The notes: generated from the sequence alone by a model not told the origin. A stretch of DNA of 64,000 bases from Bradyrhizobium sp. AZCC 1610 (GCF_036924515.1 NZ_JAZHRR010000001.1:5427001-5491000), one strand, 5' to 3'; counted from the first letter of the stretch, positions 44,114-53,911 are shown. Made by a program: numbers and translations.

Positions 44114-44142
44114 TCAATGATTGAATTTGTCCTGATGACAAA
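44114..44142. promoter_or_regulatory. two adjacent dyads upstream of the fusion monooxygenase gene
   Basis: TCAAT-G-ATTGA (44114-44124) is followed directly by TTTGTC-CTGAT-GACAAA (44126-44142), both perfect, 55-83 bases before the ATG at 44197. They look like operator half-site pairs of a TetR- or GntR-type regulator, but no such regulator gene is nearby. Confidence 0.45.
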
Positions 44143-44196
44143 CCGAACACGCGGCAGTAGCCTACCCAAAATTATAAAACGCACGGGAGGAGTGGC

Positions 44197-46875
44197 ATGC
44201 CAGACGCAGCGGTCGCAGCACGTTCTTCTGAAACGACAAACAGCGGTACGACGCAACAGGTCGATGTTGCCGTCGTCGGCGCCGGATTTGCCGGCCTCTA
44301 TCTCCTGCATCGCCTGCGCAAGGCCGGCTTCACTGCTGTCGTGATCGAGGAGGCCGGCGATGTCGGCGGCACCTGGTACTGGAATCGCTATCCCGGCGCG
44401 CGCTGCGACATCCAGACCATCGACTACAGCTACACGTTCGATTCCGAACTGGAGAGCGCGTGGCAATGGTCGGAGAAATACGCAACGCAACCCGAAATCC
44501 TGCGCTATCTCGGCTTCGTCGCCGACCGATACGAGCTGCGGCGCGACATCCGCTTTCGCACCAAAGTCACGGCGGCGAACTGGGATCAGAGCGCGGAACG
44601 CTGGCTGCTCACCACAGACAATGGCGCTGATGTTTCCTGCCGCCACTACATCATGGCTACCGGCTGCCTCTCCGCGCCCAAGCCGCCGGAGATCGATGGC
44701 GTCAAGGACTTCAAGGGCGAGGTCTATTTCACCGGCCGCTGGCCGCATGAAGAGGTCAAGCTCGCCGGCAAGCGCATCGCCGTCATCGGCACCGGATCAT
44801 CGGGCATCCAGTCGATCCCGTTGCTCGCGGAGCAGGCAGCGCATCTCACCGTATTCCAGCGCACTCCGAACTTCGCTTTGCCTGCCCATAACGGTGCTGC
44901 GCCGGCGGACCGCCGCGCGATGCTGGAAGGCGACCGCGCCGGCTATCGCGAGCAGGCGCGCTGGTCGCTCGCAGGCGTCCCGTATCCGCAACAGATGGCG
45001 GTGAGCTGGCAATTGAGCGATGCCGAACGCCGCGAGCGCTTCGAGCAGGCCTGGGCCACCGGCGATCTCGTCTACATCCTGACCCAGCTTTGGGCCGACC
45101 AGGGCGTCGATGTCGACGGCAATACGCTGCTCGCCGATCTGGTCCGCGAGAAAATCCGCGACGTCGTCAAGGACCCGGAGATAGCCGAAGCGTTGACCCC
45201 GCACGACCATCCGTTCGGCGCCAAGCGTCCCTGCCTCGATACCAACTACTACGCCACCTACAACCGTCCCAACGTCACGCTGGTAAACCTGCGGCAGGAG
45301 CCGATCACAGAGATCACGGCTTCCGGCATCACGACCGACAAGCGCACCTTCGACGTCGATATGATCGTGTTCGCGACCGGCTTTGACGCCATGACCGGCG
45401 CCATCAAGGCGGTGCATCCGATCACAGGTCGCGACGGCAAATCGCTGTCCGACGTCTGGGCCAACGGCCCGCAGACCTATCTCGGGCTCACGGTCTCAGG
45501 CTTTCCCAACCTGTTCCTGATCACGGGCCCGGGCAGCCCGTCGGTGCTGTCGAACATGGCGGTCTCGATCGAGCAGCATGTCGACTGGGTGGTCGACCGA
45601 CTGGCGGCAATGCGCGAGGCCGGCTTCACGACCATCGACGCAACCGAGACGGCGCAGGCCGGCTGGGCGCAGCACATGGCCGACTGCTCGATGATCACTC
45701 TGCATCGGCTCGCCAACACCTGGTACACGGGCGCCAACGTTCCCGGCAAGGCGCAGGGCGTGATGCCTTATACCGGCGGCGTCGGCCCCTATCGCAGCAT
45801 CTGCAACGAGGTCGTCGGCCGCGGCATGCTTGGCTTCAAACTATCGGGCCCGAACGTTGCAGAGCAATGCAACGATGGCGAGGTGGTTCGCCTGCAGCCG
45901 GACGTGCGGCTGGTGCTGGGCATGCTGGCGGAGATGAACCTGCCGCAAATCGAACAGCTTGGCGCGCAGGGCGCGCGCGACTTCGTCACCGAATTCAATA
46001 AGGGACGTCCCGCCGGCCGCCCGGTCGGCGATGTCGGCGACGGCGTGCTGCACGGCGCCGATGGTCTATTGTCCTACCGTCTCTATCGGCCGGAAACATC
46101 AGGGCCGCATCCGATCGTGGTCTATTTCCACGGCGGCGGCTGGGTATTCGGTGACGAGCAATCCGACGATCCGTTCTGCCGCGACATCTGCCGCCGGAGC
46201 GGAATGATCGTCGTCAGCGTCGGCTACCGTCACGCGCCCGAGCATCGCTTCCCGGCGGCGGCCGAGGATGGCTATGCGGCGACGCGCTGGATCGCCGAAC
46301 ATGCGGCCGAACTTGGCGGCAAATCGGGACCGGTGCTGGTCGCGGGCTGGAGCGCCGGCGCCAACATCGCCGCCGTCACCTGTCAGTTGGCGCGCGACCG
46401 CGGCGGCCCGCAGATCGCGGGCCAGCTCCTGGTGTGCCCGGTCACCGATTGCAGGTTCGACCGCCCGTCCTACACCGACAATGCGGTCGGTTATTTCCTG
46501 ACGCGATCGCTGATGTTCTGGTTCTGGGACATCTATTGTTCGCCCGCCGACCGCACCGATCCGCGCGCCTCGCCACTGCGCGGCAATCTGGCGGGCCTGC
46601 CCCCGGCGTTCGTGGCGACCTGCGAGTTCGATCCGCTGCGTGACGAGGGCACCGAATATGCTGAGGCGCTTTCAGCCGCCGGTGTCCCGGTCGAACAATT
46701 GCAGGCGCGGGGCCACATCCACACGTCCCTGATGATGGTGGATGTGGTGATCACCGGCGTCAGCGGACGTGCGAAGATGGCCGAAGCGCTGCGCGGTTTT
46801 GCGGGATTGCCCCGGAAGTTGGAAGCGAGTGGCCAGGATGCCTCGCCGATCGCGGTCAACGCTGCCGCGGGGTAG
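44197..46875 (+). CDS. fusion of Baeyer-Villiger-type flavin monooxygenase and alpha/beta-hydrolase esterase
   Basis: Residues 1-545 form a class B flavin monooxygenase: FAD loop [28 protein letters not shown] and NADP loop [16 protein letters not shown]. The Baeyer-Villiger fingerprint FxGxxxHxxxWP reads Phe172-x-Gly174-x3-Phe178-x3-Trp182-Pro, so its His is replaced. Residues about 590-890 are an HSL-type alpha/beta hydrolase with HGGGWVFGD, nucleophile loop GWSAGA, acid EFDPLRDEG and histidine GHIHTS. Single members are about 540 and 310 residues. A ketone-to-ester step followed by ester hydrolysis in one chain is the natural reading. GGGAGGAG precedes the ATG. Confidence 0.92.
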   Translation: MPDAAVAARSSETTNSGTTQQVDVAVVGAGFAGLYLLHRLRKAGFTAVVIEEAGDVGGTWYWNRYPGARCDIQTIDYSYTFDSELESAWQWSEKYATQPEILRYLGFVADRYELRRDIRFRTKVTAANWDQSAERWLLTTDNGADVSCRHYIMATGCLSAPKPPEIDGVKDFKGEVYFTGRWPHEEVKLAGKRIAVIGTGSSGIQSIPLLAEQAAHLTVFQRTPNFALPAHNGAAPADRRAMLEGDRAGYREQARWSLAGVPYPQQMAVSWQLSDAERRERFEQAWATGDLVYILTQLWADQGVDVDGNTLLADLVREKIRDVVKDPEIAEALTPHDHPFGAKRPCLDTNYYATYNRPNVTLVNLRQEPITEITASGITTDKRTFDVDMIVFATGFDAMTGAIKAVHPITGRDGKSLSDVWANGPQTYLGLTVSGFPNLFLITGPGSPSVLSNMAVSIEQHVDWVVDRLAAMREAGFTTIDATETAQAGWAQHMADCSMITLHRLANTWYTGANVPGKAQGVMPYTGGVGPYRSICNEVVGRGMLGFKLSGPNVAEQCNDGEVVRLQPDVRLVLGMLAEMNLPQIEQLGAQGARDFVTEFNKGRPAGRPVGDVGDGVLHGADGLLSYRLYRPETSGPHPIVVYFHGGGWVFGDEQSDDPFCRDICRRSGMIVVSVGYRHAPEHRFPAAAEDGYAATRWIAEHAAELGGKSGPVLVAGWSAGANIAAVTCQLARDRGGPQIAGQLLVCPVTDCRFDRPSYTDNAVGYFLTRSLMFWFWDIYCSPADRTDPRASPLRGNLAGLPPAFVATCEFDPLRDEGTEYAEALSAAGVPVEQLQARGHIHTSLMMVDVVITGVSGRAKMAEALRGFAGLPRKLEASGQDASPIAVNAAAG

Positions 46876-46905
46876 CGGGCAAGGCAAGCAATAGTTGGGC
46901 GACTT

Positions 46906-46924
46906 GACCTGAGTATTTCAGGTC
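46906..46924. terminator. hairpin between convergent genes
   Basis: GACCTGA (46906-46912) and TCAGGTC (46918-46924) pair perfectly over a 5-base loop in the 56-base gap between the fusion monooxygenase stop and the TfoX-like stop. It is probably a shared terminator; T-rich flanks are short. Confidence 0.5.
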
Positions 46925-46931
46925 CGGTTGC

Positions 46932-47318
46932 TCACGAGCGCTTGCGTTGCCGTGACGCTTTGGGCTGTTTTGGCGCCGGCCTCTTCTCCGCAACCCGGTG
47001 TGCCGCCGCCAGCGCTGCGCGCGCCCACACGATGAGTTCATCGGGTTCGTCGAACAACCGCTCCGGCACGCGCCAGAATGCGAGGTCTATGGTCTGGCCC
47101 TTCTTAGCGTAGTTGAGCGGCGGAAACGCCTCCGCTTCCCTGAACGCCTCCCGGTTCTCATCATCCACCCGGAAATAAAGCGTGTTCTCCGTCACCACCC
47201 CCAACATCACCCCGTCGCAGAACACGCCGGTCTTGCCGAACATGCCCCGCAGGGTGATACGCCCGAGCGGCGCGAGCTGCTCGCGCAGGAACTCGGCATA
47301 GGTTTCGCTGGCAACCAT
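46932..47318 (-). CDS. TfoX N-terminal domain protein
   Basis: The product (about 128 residues) matches the TfoX N-terminal domain: YAEFLREQLAPLGRITLRGMFGKTGVFCDGVMLGVV and then LYFRVDDENREAF, LNYAKKGQTIDLAFWRVPE. The C-terminal tail is Lys/Arg/Pro-rich. It lacks the TfoX C-terminal domain, so it is not a full competence regulator; such short proteins are of unknown function. The ATG at 47318 is preferred to a TTG two codons earlier. Confidence 0.85.
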   Translation of the reverse strand: MVASETYAEFLREQLAPLGRITLRGMFGKTGVFCDGVMLGVVTENTLYFRVDDENREAFREAEAFPPLNYAKKGQTIDLAFWRVPERLFDEPDELIVWARAALAAAHRVAEKRPAPKQPKASRQRKRS

Positions 47319-47601
47319 CCTCAATCCCGATGGAGTTTCATTCGCCGCCGCCGATGACGATCACGCCACCTCCTTGCAGCCGCCTGAGCAGCCGGCGATG
47401 TTCGCCGCATCCGGCAAGCCCAGGATGCGTCAACAGCACGGCGGGCGTTTTGCAAGGGACCCGGCAGACTGTCATGCAATAGATTTTCTACGTCAACTGC
47501 TCAATGAATTTCGCTTATTGTCGCCGTGTTGAAGATCGATGGCCGCTGGCAGATCGCGCAAAAGGTCTTCATGACTGAGCTGCGCGACTGATTCCTCCAC
47601 T

Positions 47602-47732
47602 CCCTCTCCCCGCTCTTGCGAGGAGAGGGTCGGGGTGAGGGGCTCTATCCGCGAGTCCTGAACGACGTGAGACCTGTATCCCCTCACCCGGATTGCTCCG
47701 CAATCCGACCTCTTCCCGCAAGCGGGGCGAGG
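47602..47732. repeat. REP-like element with inverted arms
   Basis: The left arm starts CCCTCTCCCCGCTCTTGCG and runs through GGTCGGGGTGAGGGG; the right arm begins CCCCTCACCC at 47680 and ends in CGCAAGCGGGGCGAGG, an imperfect reverse complement. It lies in a 454-base gap (47319-47772) that otherwise shows only the GGGAGGAACC ribosome site of the next gene. Confidence 0.75.
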
Positions 47733-47772
47733 TTGAAGAGGCCCGCGCGTCGCAACATGGGAGGAACCGGCG

Positions 47773-48273
47773 ATGAACGTACTCGACGAGTATATGGTCG
47801 ATCCCCGCCTGTCGCTTTTGGACAAGACGCGGATCCAGGCCCAAGTGCTGGTCCCGATGCTGCGGGCGCTGCGCGCGGAACTGGGCCAGCAAAAGGCTGA
47901 CGCGATAGCGAGGCAGGCCCTGCGCGACTGGTCGAAGCAATTGTTCGCCGCCATAGGCGAAAGTGTCGAAGGCAGCGCGCGGCGCAAATGGGCGGCGATG
48001 CAGACCGCGCTGATCGAAGTCACCGAACGAGAAGTGACGGTGGAGATGCAACGACACGACAAGGAGGCGCTGGAATTCGACGTCACGCACTGCCGCTTTG
48101 CGGAATTCTTTCGTGCGCTCGGTGAGCCCGAGCTCGGCGCGCTGCTGGTCTGCGCCACCGATTTCGATATCGTTGCAGCCGGTGGCAGCGAGGTCAGCCT
48201 CACGCGCGACCAGACCCTGATGCAGGGCGCGCCGAGCTGCACGTTCCGCTACAGGTTTGCGCCGCGAGCTTAA
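47773..48273 (+). CDS. L-2-amino-thiazoline-4-carboxylate hydrolase-like protein
   Basis: The 166-residue product resembles the ATC hydrolase family, whose founding member opens the thiazoline ring in bacterial L-cysteine production. The helical N-terminal half (LDKTRIQAQVLVPMLRALRAELG) leads to FDVTHCRFAEFFRALGEPELGALLVCATDFDIV and ends in LTRDQTLMQGAPSCTFRYRF, the family's conserved ends with two Cys residues. Most members are untested and act on unknown substrates. It is followed 82 bases later by a dioxygenase gene on the same strand. Confidence 0.75.
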   Translation: MNVLDEYMVDPRLSLLDKTRIQAQVLVPMLRALRAELGQQKADAIARQALRDWSKQLFAAIGESVEGSARRKWAAMQTALIEVTEREVTVEMQRHDKEALEFDVTHCRFAEFFRALGEPELGALLVCATDFDIVAAGGSEVSLTRDQTLMQGAPSCTFRYRFAPRA

Positions 48274-48355
48274 ATACCTCGTGAAAAATGCTCTCAATTA
48301 CGTATGATGTGGCGCAACAACCCCGGCTTAACCGGGTTCGCAAGGGAGTGCGCCG

Positions 48356-49207
48356 ATGGCAACGACAGCGGAGCAAGCATCACCCTGGCTGAAGGGGCGA
48401 TCATTCGCCGCCTTGAAGGAAGAGTTCGACCGCAGCGGTTACCTGATCTTCGAACGCGTTCTTCCGCCCGATCGCGTCGCTGAAATCCGCGCGGCGCTGG
48501 CGCCGCATCTGGCGCGCGATCTGTTCGGCCGCAACGATTTTGAAGGCACCAAAACCAACCGCGTGTATGCCCTGCTGGCGAAATCGCCTGTTTTCGCGGA
48601 GCTCGCGATCCATCCGCTCGCCATGGCCTTTGCCGAAGATGAACTCGGCGAGAGCTGCCTGTTGTCCGCCATGCTCGCGATCAATCTGCATCCCGGCGAG
48701 ACCGTGCAGCCCTGGCACTTCGACGATAGCGGCGCCAGGATTCCGCGGCCCCGCCCTGCCCTCGGCATCTCTACGTTCTGGGCGATCGACGATACGACCG
48801 AACAAAATGGCGCCACCGAGATCATTCCAGGAAGCCATCTGTGGGATGGACAGTATATCGAAGGCGCGGTGCAGCCCGCGCATTTCATCAACGAGGCCGA
48901 TCACGAAGAGGGCGACAGGCCGGACGCCGTCAAGCTGATCATGCCGTCGGGATCGCTGGCCATCACCAAGGGAACGCTGTGGCACCGCGGCGGCGCCAAC
49001 CGGTCAGACCGGCCGCGCCTGATCGTCACGCCGCAATATTGCGTGGGCTGGGTGCGGCAACTCGAGAACATGGCGCTCGCCGTCCCCGCCGAAGTGGCGT
49101 GCCAATTGCCGGAGCGCGCCCGCGAGCTGATCGGTTATTCGATCCATCCGCCGTTCATGGGATATGTCGACGGTGTTCATCCCAGGCGCCTGCTGCGGGC
49201 GCATTGA
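48356..49207 (+). CDS. phytanoyl-CoA dioxygenase (PhyH) family protein
   Basis: This 283-residue protein is a non-haem iron, 2-oxoglutarate-dependent oxygenase of the PhyH family. The iron ligands are visible as HFDD (PWHFDDSGAR, about residue 122) and the distal His in GTLWHRGGANRSDRPRLIVTPQY with its 2-oxoglutarate-binding Arg. The substrate is unknown. With the ATC-hydrolase-like gene before it and two flavin monooxygenase genes around, it lies in an oxidative-catabolism neighbourhood. Confidence 0.88.
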   Translation: MATTAEQASPWLKGRSFAALKEEFDRSGYLIFERVLPPDRVAEIRAALAPHLARDLFGRNDFEGTKTNRVYALLAKSPVFAELAIHPLAMAFAEDELGESCLLSAMLAINLHPGETVQPWHFDDSGARIPRPRPALGISTFWAIDDTTEQNGATEIIPGSHLWDGQYIEGAVQPAHFINEADHEEGDRPDAVKLIMPSGSLAITKGTLWHRGGANRSDRPRLIVTPQYCVGWVRQLENMALAVPAEVACQLPERARELIGYSIHPPFMGYVDGVHPRRLLRAH

Positions 49208-49240
49208 TCGGTGCAAGGCGCCGCCGCCTCTCCGCGCGCC

Positions 49241-50905
49241 TTATTCTGCCGCGGTCGCGGACCTCGCCGAAACCCGCGCGTCCGCCTCGAACACGATGCC
49301 CTCATAGCCCTTCGCGGCGACGTCGGTGATAGCGGCGACGTATTTCGGCGTGCCGCCATTATAGACGAGGTAGCGGGTCTTGCCGTGTTCGTGGCCGGGG
49401 ACGTTGGAATTGTAGCCGGTGAACCATGACTTGGCTTTGCGCATCAGCATGATGGCGTACATCTTCGTCACATGCGCGGTCCAGCGCGCCTGCGCTTCGG
49501 CGGTTGGCTCCGCCCGCGTGTAGCCGCGGCGCCAGATGTACTCGAGCAGGCCCATGCACCAGCCGACGCCGTTCTCGATGCCGCGCGGAAAATTCGTCGA
49601 GGCCGAACCGCTCTGCGGCCCGGTCGGCATCAACAGGTTCGGAAAACCGTGCGCCATCATGCCGAGAAAGGTCGAGGGGCCGTCGCGCCACTGGTCGGCC
49701 AGCTTCATTCCGCCAACGCCGGTGATGTCGATCGCATCGAATGAGCCGGTGATGGCATCGAAGCCGGTGGAATAGACGATGATATCGAGATCGTAGTCGC
49801 GCGCGCTGGTGCGCAGGCCGGTCTCGGTCACCCGCTCGATCGGCGTCTCGCTGATGTCGACGAGATGCACATTGTCGCGGTTATAGGCCTCGTAGTAATT
49901 GGTCTCCAGCGGCACCCGCTGCACGCCAAAGCCATGATCCCTAGGGATCAGCTTCTCCGCCGTCACCGGGTCCTTGACGCGCCGGCGGATGCGGTCGGCG
50001 ACGTAGGCGGAAAACTCGGCGTTGGCCGCCTCATCGGTAAAGATCTCGCGAAAGTTGCTCAGCCAGATTCCGAAGCCGGGCTCGTCGTAGAGCTTGTCCC
50101 ACAGCGCGATCCGTTCCTCAGCCGTGACCTCGTAGAAGCCGCGCCGGTCCGGCTCATGCTCGAAGCCGCCGGGCGTGCGCCTGCAGGCGGCAAAAATATC
50201 GTCGTAGCGCGCGCGAATGTCGGCCATGTCCGCTTCAGAAATCGGGCTGTTGTTGAGCGGCGCGCTCCAGTTCGGACGGCGCTGAAACACCGTGAGTTCG
50301 CCGACCTTGTCGGCGATCTCGCCGATCACCTGGATGGCGGTCGCACCGGTGCCGATGATGCCGACCTTCTTGCCGGCCAGTTCGACCGGTTCGTGCGGCC
50401 AATAGAGCGTGTGGAACGAGCGGCCCTTGAACGACTCGATGCCTTCCAGCCGCGGCAGCGTCGGCCTCGACAGCAACCCGATCGCGAGAATGACGAATCG
50501 GCAGGTCAGCTCAAAGCCGTCGTCGAGCCTGAGCCGCCACAGATGACCGGCCTCGTCGAAAGCCGCCGCCTCCACCTTGCGGTTGAACCGCATGTATTTG
50601 CGCAAGCCGAACTTGTCCGCGACGTAGTTCAGATAGCGCAGGTTCTCCGGCTGCGCCGAGAAGCGTTCCTTCCAGTGCCACTCGTTGAGAAGCTCCTTGG
50701 AGAAAGAATAGCCGTAGGTATAGCTCTCGGAATCAAAACGCGCGCCCGGGTACCGGTTCCAGTACCATGTTCCGCCGAGATCGGGGGCGGCATCCAGCAC
50801 AAGGGCATCCACCCCGAGATCGGCCAGCCGCTTGATCTGGTAGATGCCTGACACGCCCGCGCCAACGACGACGACCTCGTAGTGCGACTTGATGCCGTCG
50901 GTCAT
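49241..50905 (-). CDS. flavin-containing Baeyer-Villiger monooxygenase
   Basis: The 554-residue product has a canonical set: FAD loop [32 protein letters not shown], the full Baeyer-Villiger fingerprint FKGRSFHTLYWP with its His present, and NADP loop GTGATAIQVIGEIADK. It resembles cyclohexanone/cyclopentadecanone-type enzymes that convert ketones to esters or lactones. GGGGAGG precedes the ATG at 50905; the frame is open 25 codons further. It is convergent with the PhyH gene and lies 5 kb from the fused monooxygenase-esterase, to which it is related. Confidence 0.92.
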   Translation of the reverse strand: MTDGIKSHYEVVVVGAGVSGIYQIKRLADLGVDALVLDAAPDLGGTWYWNRYPGARFDSESYTYGYSFSKELLNEWHWKERFSAQPENLRYLNYVADKFGLRKYMRFNRKVEAAAFDEAGHLWRLRLDDGFELTCRFVILAIGLLSRPTLPRLEGIESFKGRSFHTLYWPHEPVELAGKKVGIIGTGATAIQVIGEIADKVGELTVFQRRPNWSAPLNNSPISEADMADIRARYDDIFAACRRTPGGFEHEPDRRGFYEVTAEERIALWDKLYDEPGFGIWLSNFREIFTDEAANAEFSAYVADRIRRRVKDPVTAEKLIPRDHGFGVQRVPLETNYYEAYNRDNVHLVDISETPIERVTETGLRTSARDYDLDIIVYSTGFDAITGSFDAIDITGVGGMKLADQWRDGPSTFLGMMAHGFPNLLMPTGPQSGSASTNFPRGIENGVGWCMGLLEYIWRRGYTRAEPTAEAQARWTAHVTKMYAIMLMRKAKSWFTGYNSNVPGHEHGKTRYLVYNGGTPKYVAAITDVAAKGYEGIVFEADARVSARSATAAE

Positions 50906-51073
50906 GCGCGGCCTCCCCGTTGTTGTTTCTTGGACGACATTGGCGCGGGCGGGTCGACTATACCGAATTATTCCCGCCATGCACTTGCGTCAGGATGCCG
51001 GGTTGGCTGTGGAAACGGGCGCTCAAACATTGTTTGAAAGCGGCCACGTCGACGCGTCCGCGGGTTGACCGCA

Positions 51074-51844
51074 TCACATATCCGGCGTGGCGCCGATCTC
51101 GGCGTGGAGCTGCGCGACGTAGGGATCCTCGATCCCCAACGCCTCGAGTTGCGTCGCCAATTGCACGAGGTATTCCCTGTTGGTGCCGAGGATGCCCTTC
51201 CCGCTTGCGATCATCGCTGCGGTCTCGGCAAGCGGCAGTTCGCCGACATAGCTCGGATGCGAAGGGTTCGAGACGAAGGCAAGCGCCTCGATCGGCCCCT
51301 GCGGCGTGAGCATCGGCACCACCGCCGGCGCATAGCCGCCGCGCAGCATCTCGCGGCGCCACAGGATCGCGGTCTCAGTATGGACGGAGGAGGCGGCGAT
51401 GCGGAACGCCAGCCCGCGGCAACATCCTTCCTGCGGCTCCAGCGAAAGCATCAGCGCCGGATGATCACGCGAGCCCCGGCCGAGATTGATCTTCAGCGTG
51501 AAGCGGCGCTGATAGCCCTCGACGTCGGCGAGCCGGACCTCAGTGAAATGAAATCCGGGGTCCCACATCAGCGAGCCGTAGGAGTAGATCCAGAGGTCGC
51601 GGCCGACCTTGTGATCGCCGAGCACCGCAAGCCGTGACGCCTCGATCACCTCATCCGACAGCCGCCAGCCCGCCGGCCATCCCGCGGCCCGCGCACGCTG
51701 CTCCCACATCGAAAACATCTCCGGTGTCAGGCGCAGCAGCGATTTTTCGGGATGCGTTACCCGGGTCCGAAGCTCGGGCAAATGAATGAATGCGTCCGCG
51801 GTCAAGCCGGCATGCCCCTTTGGTGATGCGACAATCCTCCGCAA
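51074..51844 (-). CDS. gamma-glutamylcyclotransferase, ChaC family
   Basis: ChaC-type enzymes cleave glutathione to 5-oxoproline and Cys-Gly in the cytoplasm. The family N-terminal motif is DLWIYSYGSLMWDPGFHFTEVR, then GYQRRFTLKINLGRGS and GLAFRIAASSV; the catalytic Glu lies in the PIEALAFVSN region. About 85 residues precede the domain. The start is unclear: the frame opens with a TTG at 51844 and no in-frame ATG has a good ribosome site. It is divergent from a gamma-glutamyltransferase gene, so two glutathione-degrading activities share one promoter region. Confidence 0.85.
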   Translation of the reverse strand: MRRIVASPKGHAGLTADAFIHLPELRTRVTHPEKSLLRLTPEMFSMWEQRARAAGWPAGWRLSDEVIEASRLAVLGDHKVGRDLWIYSYGSLMWDPGFHFTEVRLADVEGYQRRFTLKINLGRGSRDHPALMLSLEPQEGCCRGLAFRIAASSVHTETAILWRREMLRGGYAPAVVPMLTPQGPIEALAFVSNPSHPSYVGELPLAETAAMIASGKGILGTNREYLVQLATQLEALGIEDPYVAQLHAEIGATPDM

Positions 51845-51881
51845 TGTGCCATTGTCGGCCGTCCGGCGCCAACCTTGAAGA

Positions 51882-51897
51882 CGAGCAGATGTGCTCG
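51882..51897. promoter_or_regulatory. inverted repeat in the chaC/ggt divergent promoter
   Basis: CGAGCA and TGCTCG pair perfectly around GATG, midway in the 100-base region between the two divergent starts. It is a possible shared operator; the arms are short, so this is tentative. Confidence 0.3.
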
Positions 51898-51944
51898 CCT
51901 TGCATGTTATTCTGTCATGGCTCGCCCAGGTTTTTTAGGGTGTA

Positions 51945-53600
51945 ATGAAGCTCACCCCGACCACGCCCGCCACCCGCAAACTTCCACCCGATATCGAAGG
52001 CCATCCGATGCACGACCAGTTCTCCAACACACAAGCGATCCGCAAACCCGCGGTCACCTCCAAGGGCGGTATCGTCGCGGCACAATCCAGCAAGGCTGCA
52101 CAAGTCGGCGCCGAGGTGCTGGCCGCGGGCGGCGACTGCGTCGACGCTGTCATCGCGACGACGTTTGCGCTGGGCGTGCTGGAGCCCTGGATGAGCGGGC
52201 TCGGCGGCGGTGGCGCGATGGTGCTCTACCGGGCGCGCGACGACCGCTATGAGGTGATCGACTACGGCATGCGCGCGCCGGCAAGCCTCAACCCTGCGGA
52301 TTATCCGCTGACCGGCGGCGGCGCGGCATCGGATATTTTTCCCTGGCCGCGCGTCAAGAACGACCGCAACCTTCACGGTCCTGGCTCGATTGCCGTGCCC
52401 GGCGTGGTGGCCGGCATGGAGGAAGCGCATCGCCGCCACGCCAAATTGCCGTGGAAGGAATTGCTGGCGCCGAGCGTCAAACTCGCCGGCGAAGGCCTCT
52501 TGGTCGACTGGTGGACCACGCTGATGATTTCGAGTGTGGCTGCGGATCTGCGGCGTTACCCCGCGAGCGCCGCCGCTTATCTGCTGGATGGCCTGCCGCC
52601 GAATCCGCAATGGGGCATCAGGTCCAAAGTCCGCATGCCGCAGGACCAGCTCAAGGCCACGATGGCGCAGCTCGCCAGCGCCGGCCCGCGCGATTTTTAC
52701 GAGGGCGATCTGGCGAACAGCCTCGCTGCCGACATCCAGGCCGCCGGCGGCGCGCTGTCGGTTGCGGACCTCAAGCCGTTCCGCGCGCATCTGCGTGAGC
52801 CGCTGGCAATTCCCTATCGCGGCGGCAAGGTGTTCGCGACGCCAGAACTCACCGCAGGTCCAACGCTTTCGCGCACGCTTGGTCTGCTGCAGGAGAATCT
52901 CAAGCCGGCGCGCGGCGGACCGGATGCGGCAGCCTACGTCGCCTATGCCTCGGCGCTGCAGTCGGCGTATCGCGAGCGGCTGAAGGACATGGGCGATGAA
53001 GACGGCAGGCGCGCGCTCGGCGCGGAAGCGCTGGCGCCGGCCTGCACCACGCATTTCTCGGCGGTCGACCGCGACGGTAACATGGCCGCGGTGACGCAGA
53101 CCCTGCTGTCCACGTTCGGCTCCAAGTTCGTCTCGGGCCAGACCGGCATCACCATGAACAACGGCATCATGTGGTTCGACCCGACGCCGGGCACGCCGAA
53201 CTCGCTGGCGCCGGGCAAGCGCTGCCTGACCAATTACACGCCGGTGCTGGCGCAGGCGAACGATGGCCGCCGCGCTGCAATTGGCGCTTCCGGCGGGCGG
53301 CGCATCCTGCCGGCGGTGAGCCAGCTGCTGTCGTTCGTGATGGATTACGAGATGGACCTCGACGCCGCGATCCATCAGCCGCGCATCGACGCGAGTGAAG
53401 GCGCCGTTGTGATCGGCGACAAGCGCTTGCCCCAAGCCGCGCGCGAGGCGTTGAGCTCACGTTTCGACTATGAAGAAGCGCGCATCCAGACCCTGCCGAT
53501 GAAATTCGCTTGCCCCAGCATCGTGCTGCGCGACGGCGACACCAACAGCGGCGCCACCGAGGTATTCCAACCGTGGAGCGAGGCGGTCGCGGAGGCGTGA
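51945..53600 (+). CDS. ggt: gamma-glutamyltransferase
   Basis: GGT transfers or hydrolyses the gamma-glutamyl group of glutathione and related peptides. The proenzyme self-cleaves before a Thr, which here is Thr368 in TTHFSAVDRDGNMAAVTQT; upstream are GGDCVDAVIATTFALGVLEPWMSGLGGGG and HGPGSIAVPGVVAGMEEAH. No clear signal peptide is visible, so it may be cytoplasmic, unlike E. coli GGT. The protein has 551 residues, a normal length. A truncated second copy of its last 39 codons lies at 54286-54402, beyond a toxin-antitoxin module. Confidence 0.92.
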   Translation: MKLTPTTPATRKLPPDIEGHPMHDQFSNTQAIRKPAVTSKGGIVAAQSSKAAQVGAEVLAAGGDCVDAVIATTFALGVLEPWMSGLGGGGAMVLYRARDDRYEVIDYGMRAPASLNPADYPLTGGGAASDIFPWPRVKNDRNLHGPGSIAVPGVVAGMEEAHRRHAKLPWKELLAPSVKLAGEGLLVDWWTTLMISSVAADLRRYPASAAAYLLDGLPPNPQWGIRSKVRMPQDQLKATMAQLASAGPRDFYEGDLANSLAADIQAAGGALSVADLKPFRAHLREPLAIPYRGGKVFATPELTAGPTLSRTLGLLQENLKPARGGPDAAAYVAYASALQSAYRERLKDMGDEDGRRALGAEALAPACTTHFSAVDRDGNMAAVTQTLLSTFGSKFVSGQTGITMNNGIMWFDPTPGTPNSLAPGKRCLTNYTPVLAQANDGRRAAIGASGGRRILPAVSQLLSFVMDYEMDLDAAIHQPRIDASEGAVVIGDKRLPQAAREALSSRFDYEEARIQTLPMKFACPSIVLRDGDTNSGATEVFQPWSEAVAEA

Positions 53601-53674
53601 GGCCCAAAACACGCAGATTCGCGCTAACGCGGCCCCCTCTTTAATTGGACGAACAGCATGCTATATTTGCTGAC

Positions 53675-53911
53675 ATGACAACCAAGGTTCTTCAGGACGC
53701 GTTGCGCCGTGTCGAGGCTTGGCCTGAGGCAGCTCAGGTCGAACTCGCAGAGATCGCGTTGGAGATTGAAGCGGGCCTGGCCACGGGCACGTATCACGCA
53801 ACACCGAAGGAACTTGAGGGAATCGACAGGGGCTTGAAAGCAGCGGACGAAGGCCGCTTCGCTACCGACGACCAGGTCAAACAGGTTTTTCAGAAACTCC
53901 GCCCTGCATGA
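53675..53911 (+). CDS. antitoxin of a ParE-type toxin-antitoxin pair
   Basis: This short protein (78 residues) has a helical N-terminus (LQDALRRVEAWPEAAQVELAEIALEIEAGL) and a C-terminal segment (GIDRGLKAADEGRFATDDQVKQVFQKLRP) of the kind that wraps a RelE/ParE toxin. The ATG at 53675 is chosen from an open frame starting at 53645. It overlaps the toxin gene by four bases, the typical arrangement. It should neutralise the toxin and repress the operon. Confidence 0.85.
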   Translation: MTTKVLQDALRRVEAWPEAAQVELAEIALEIEAGLATGTYHATPKELEGIDRGLKAADEGRFATDDQVKQVFQKLRPA

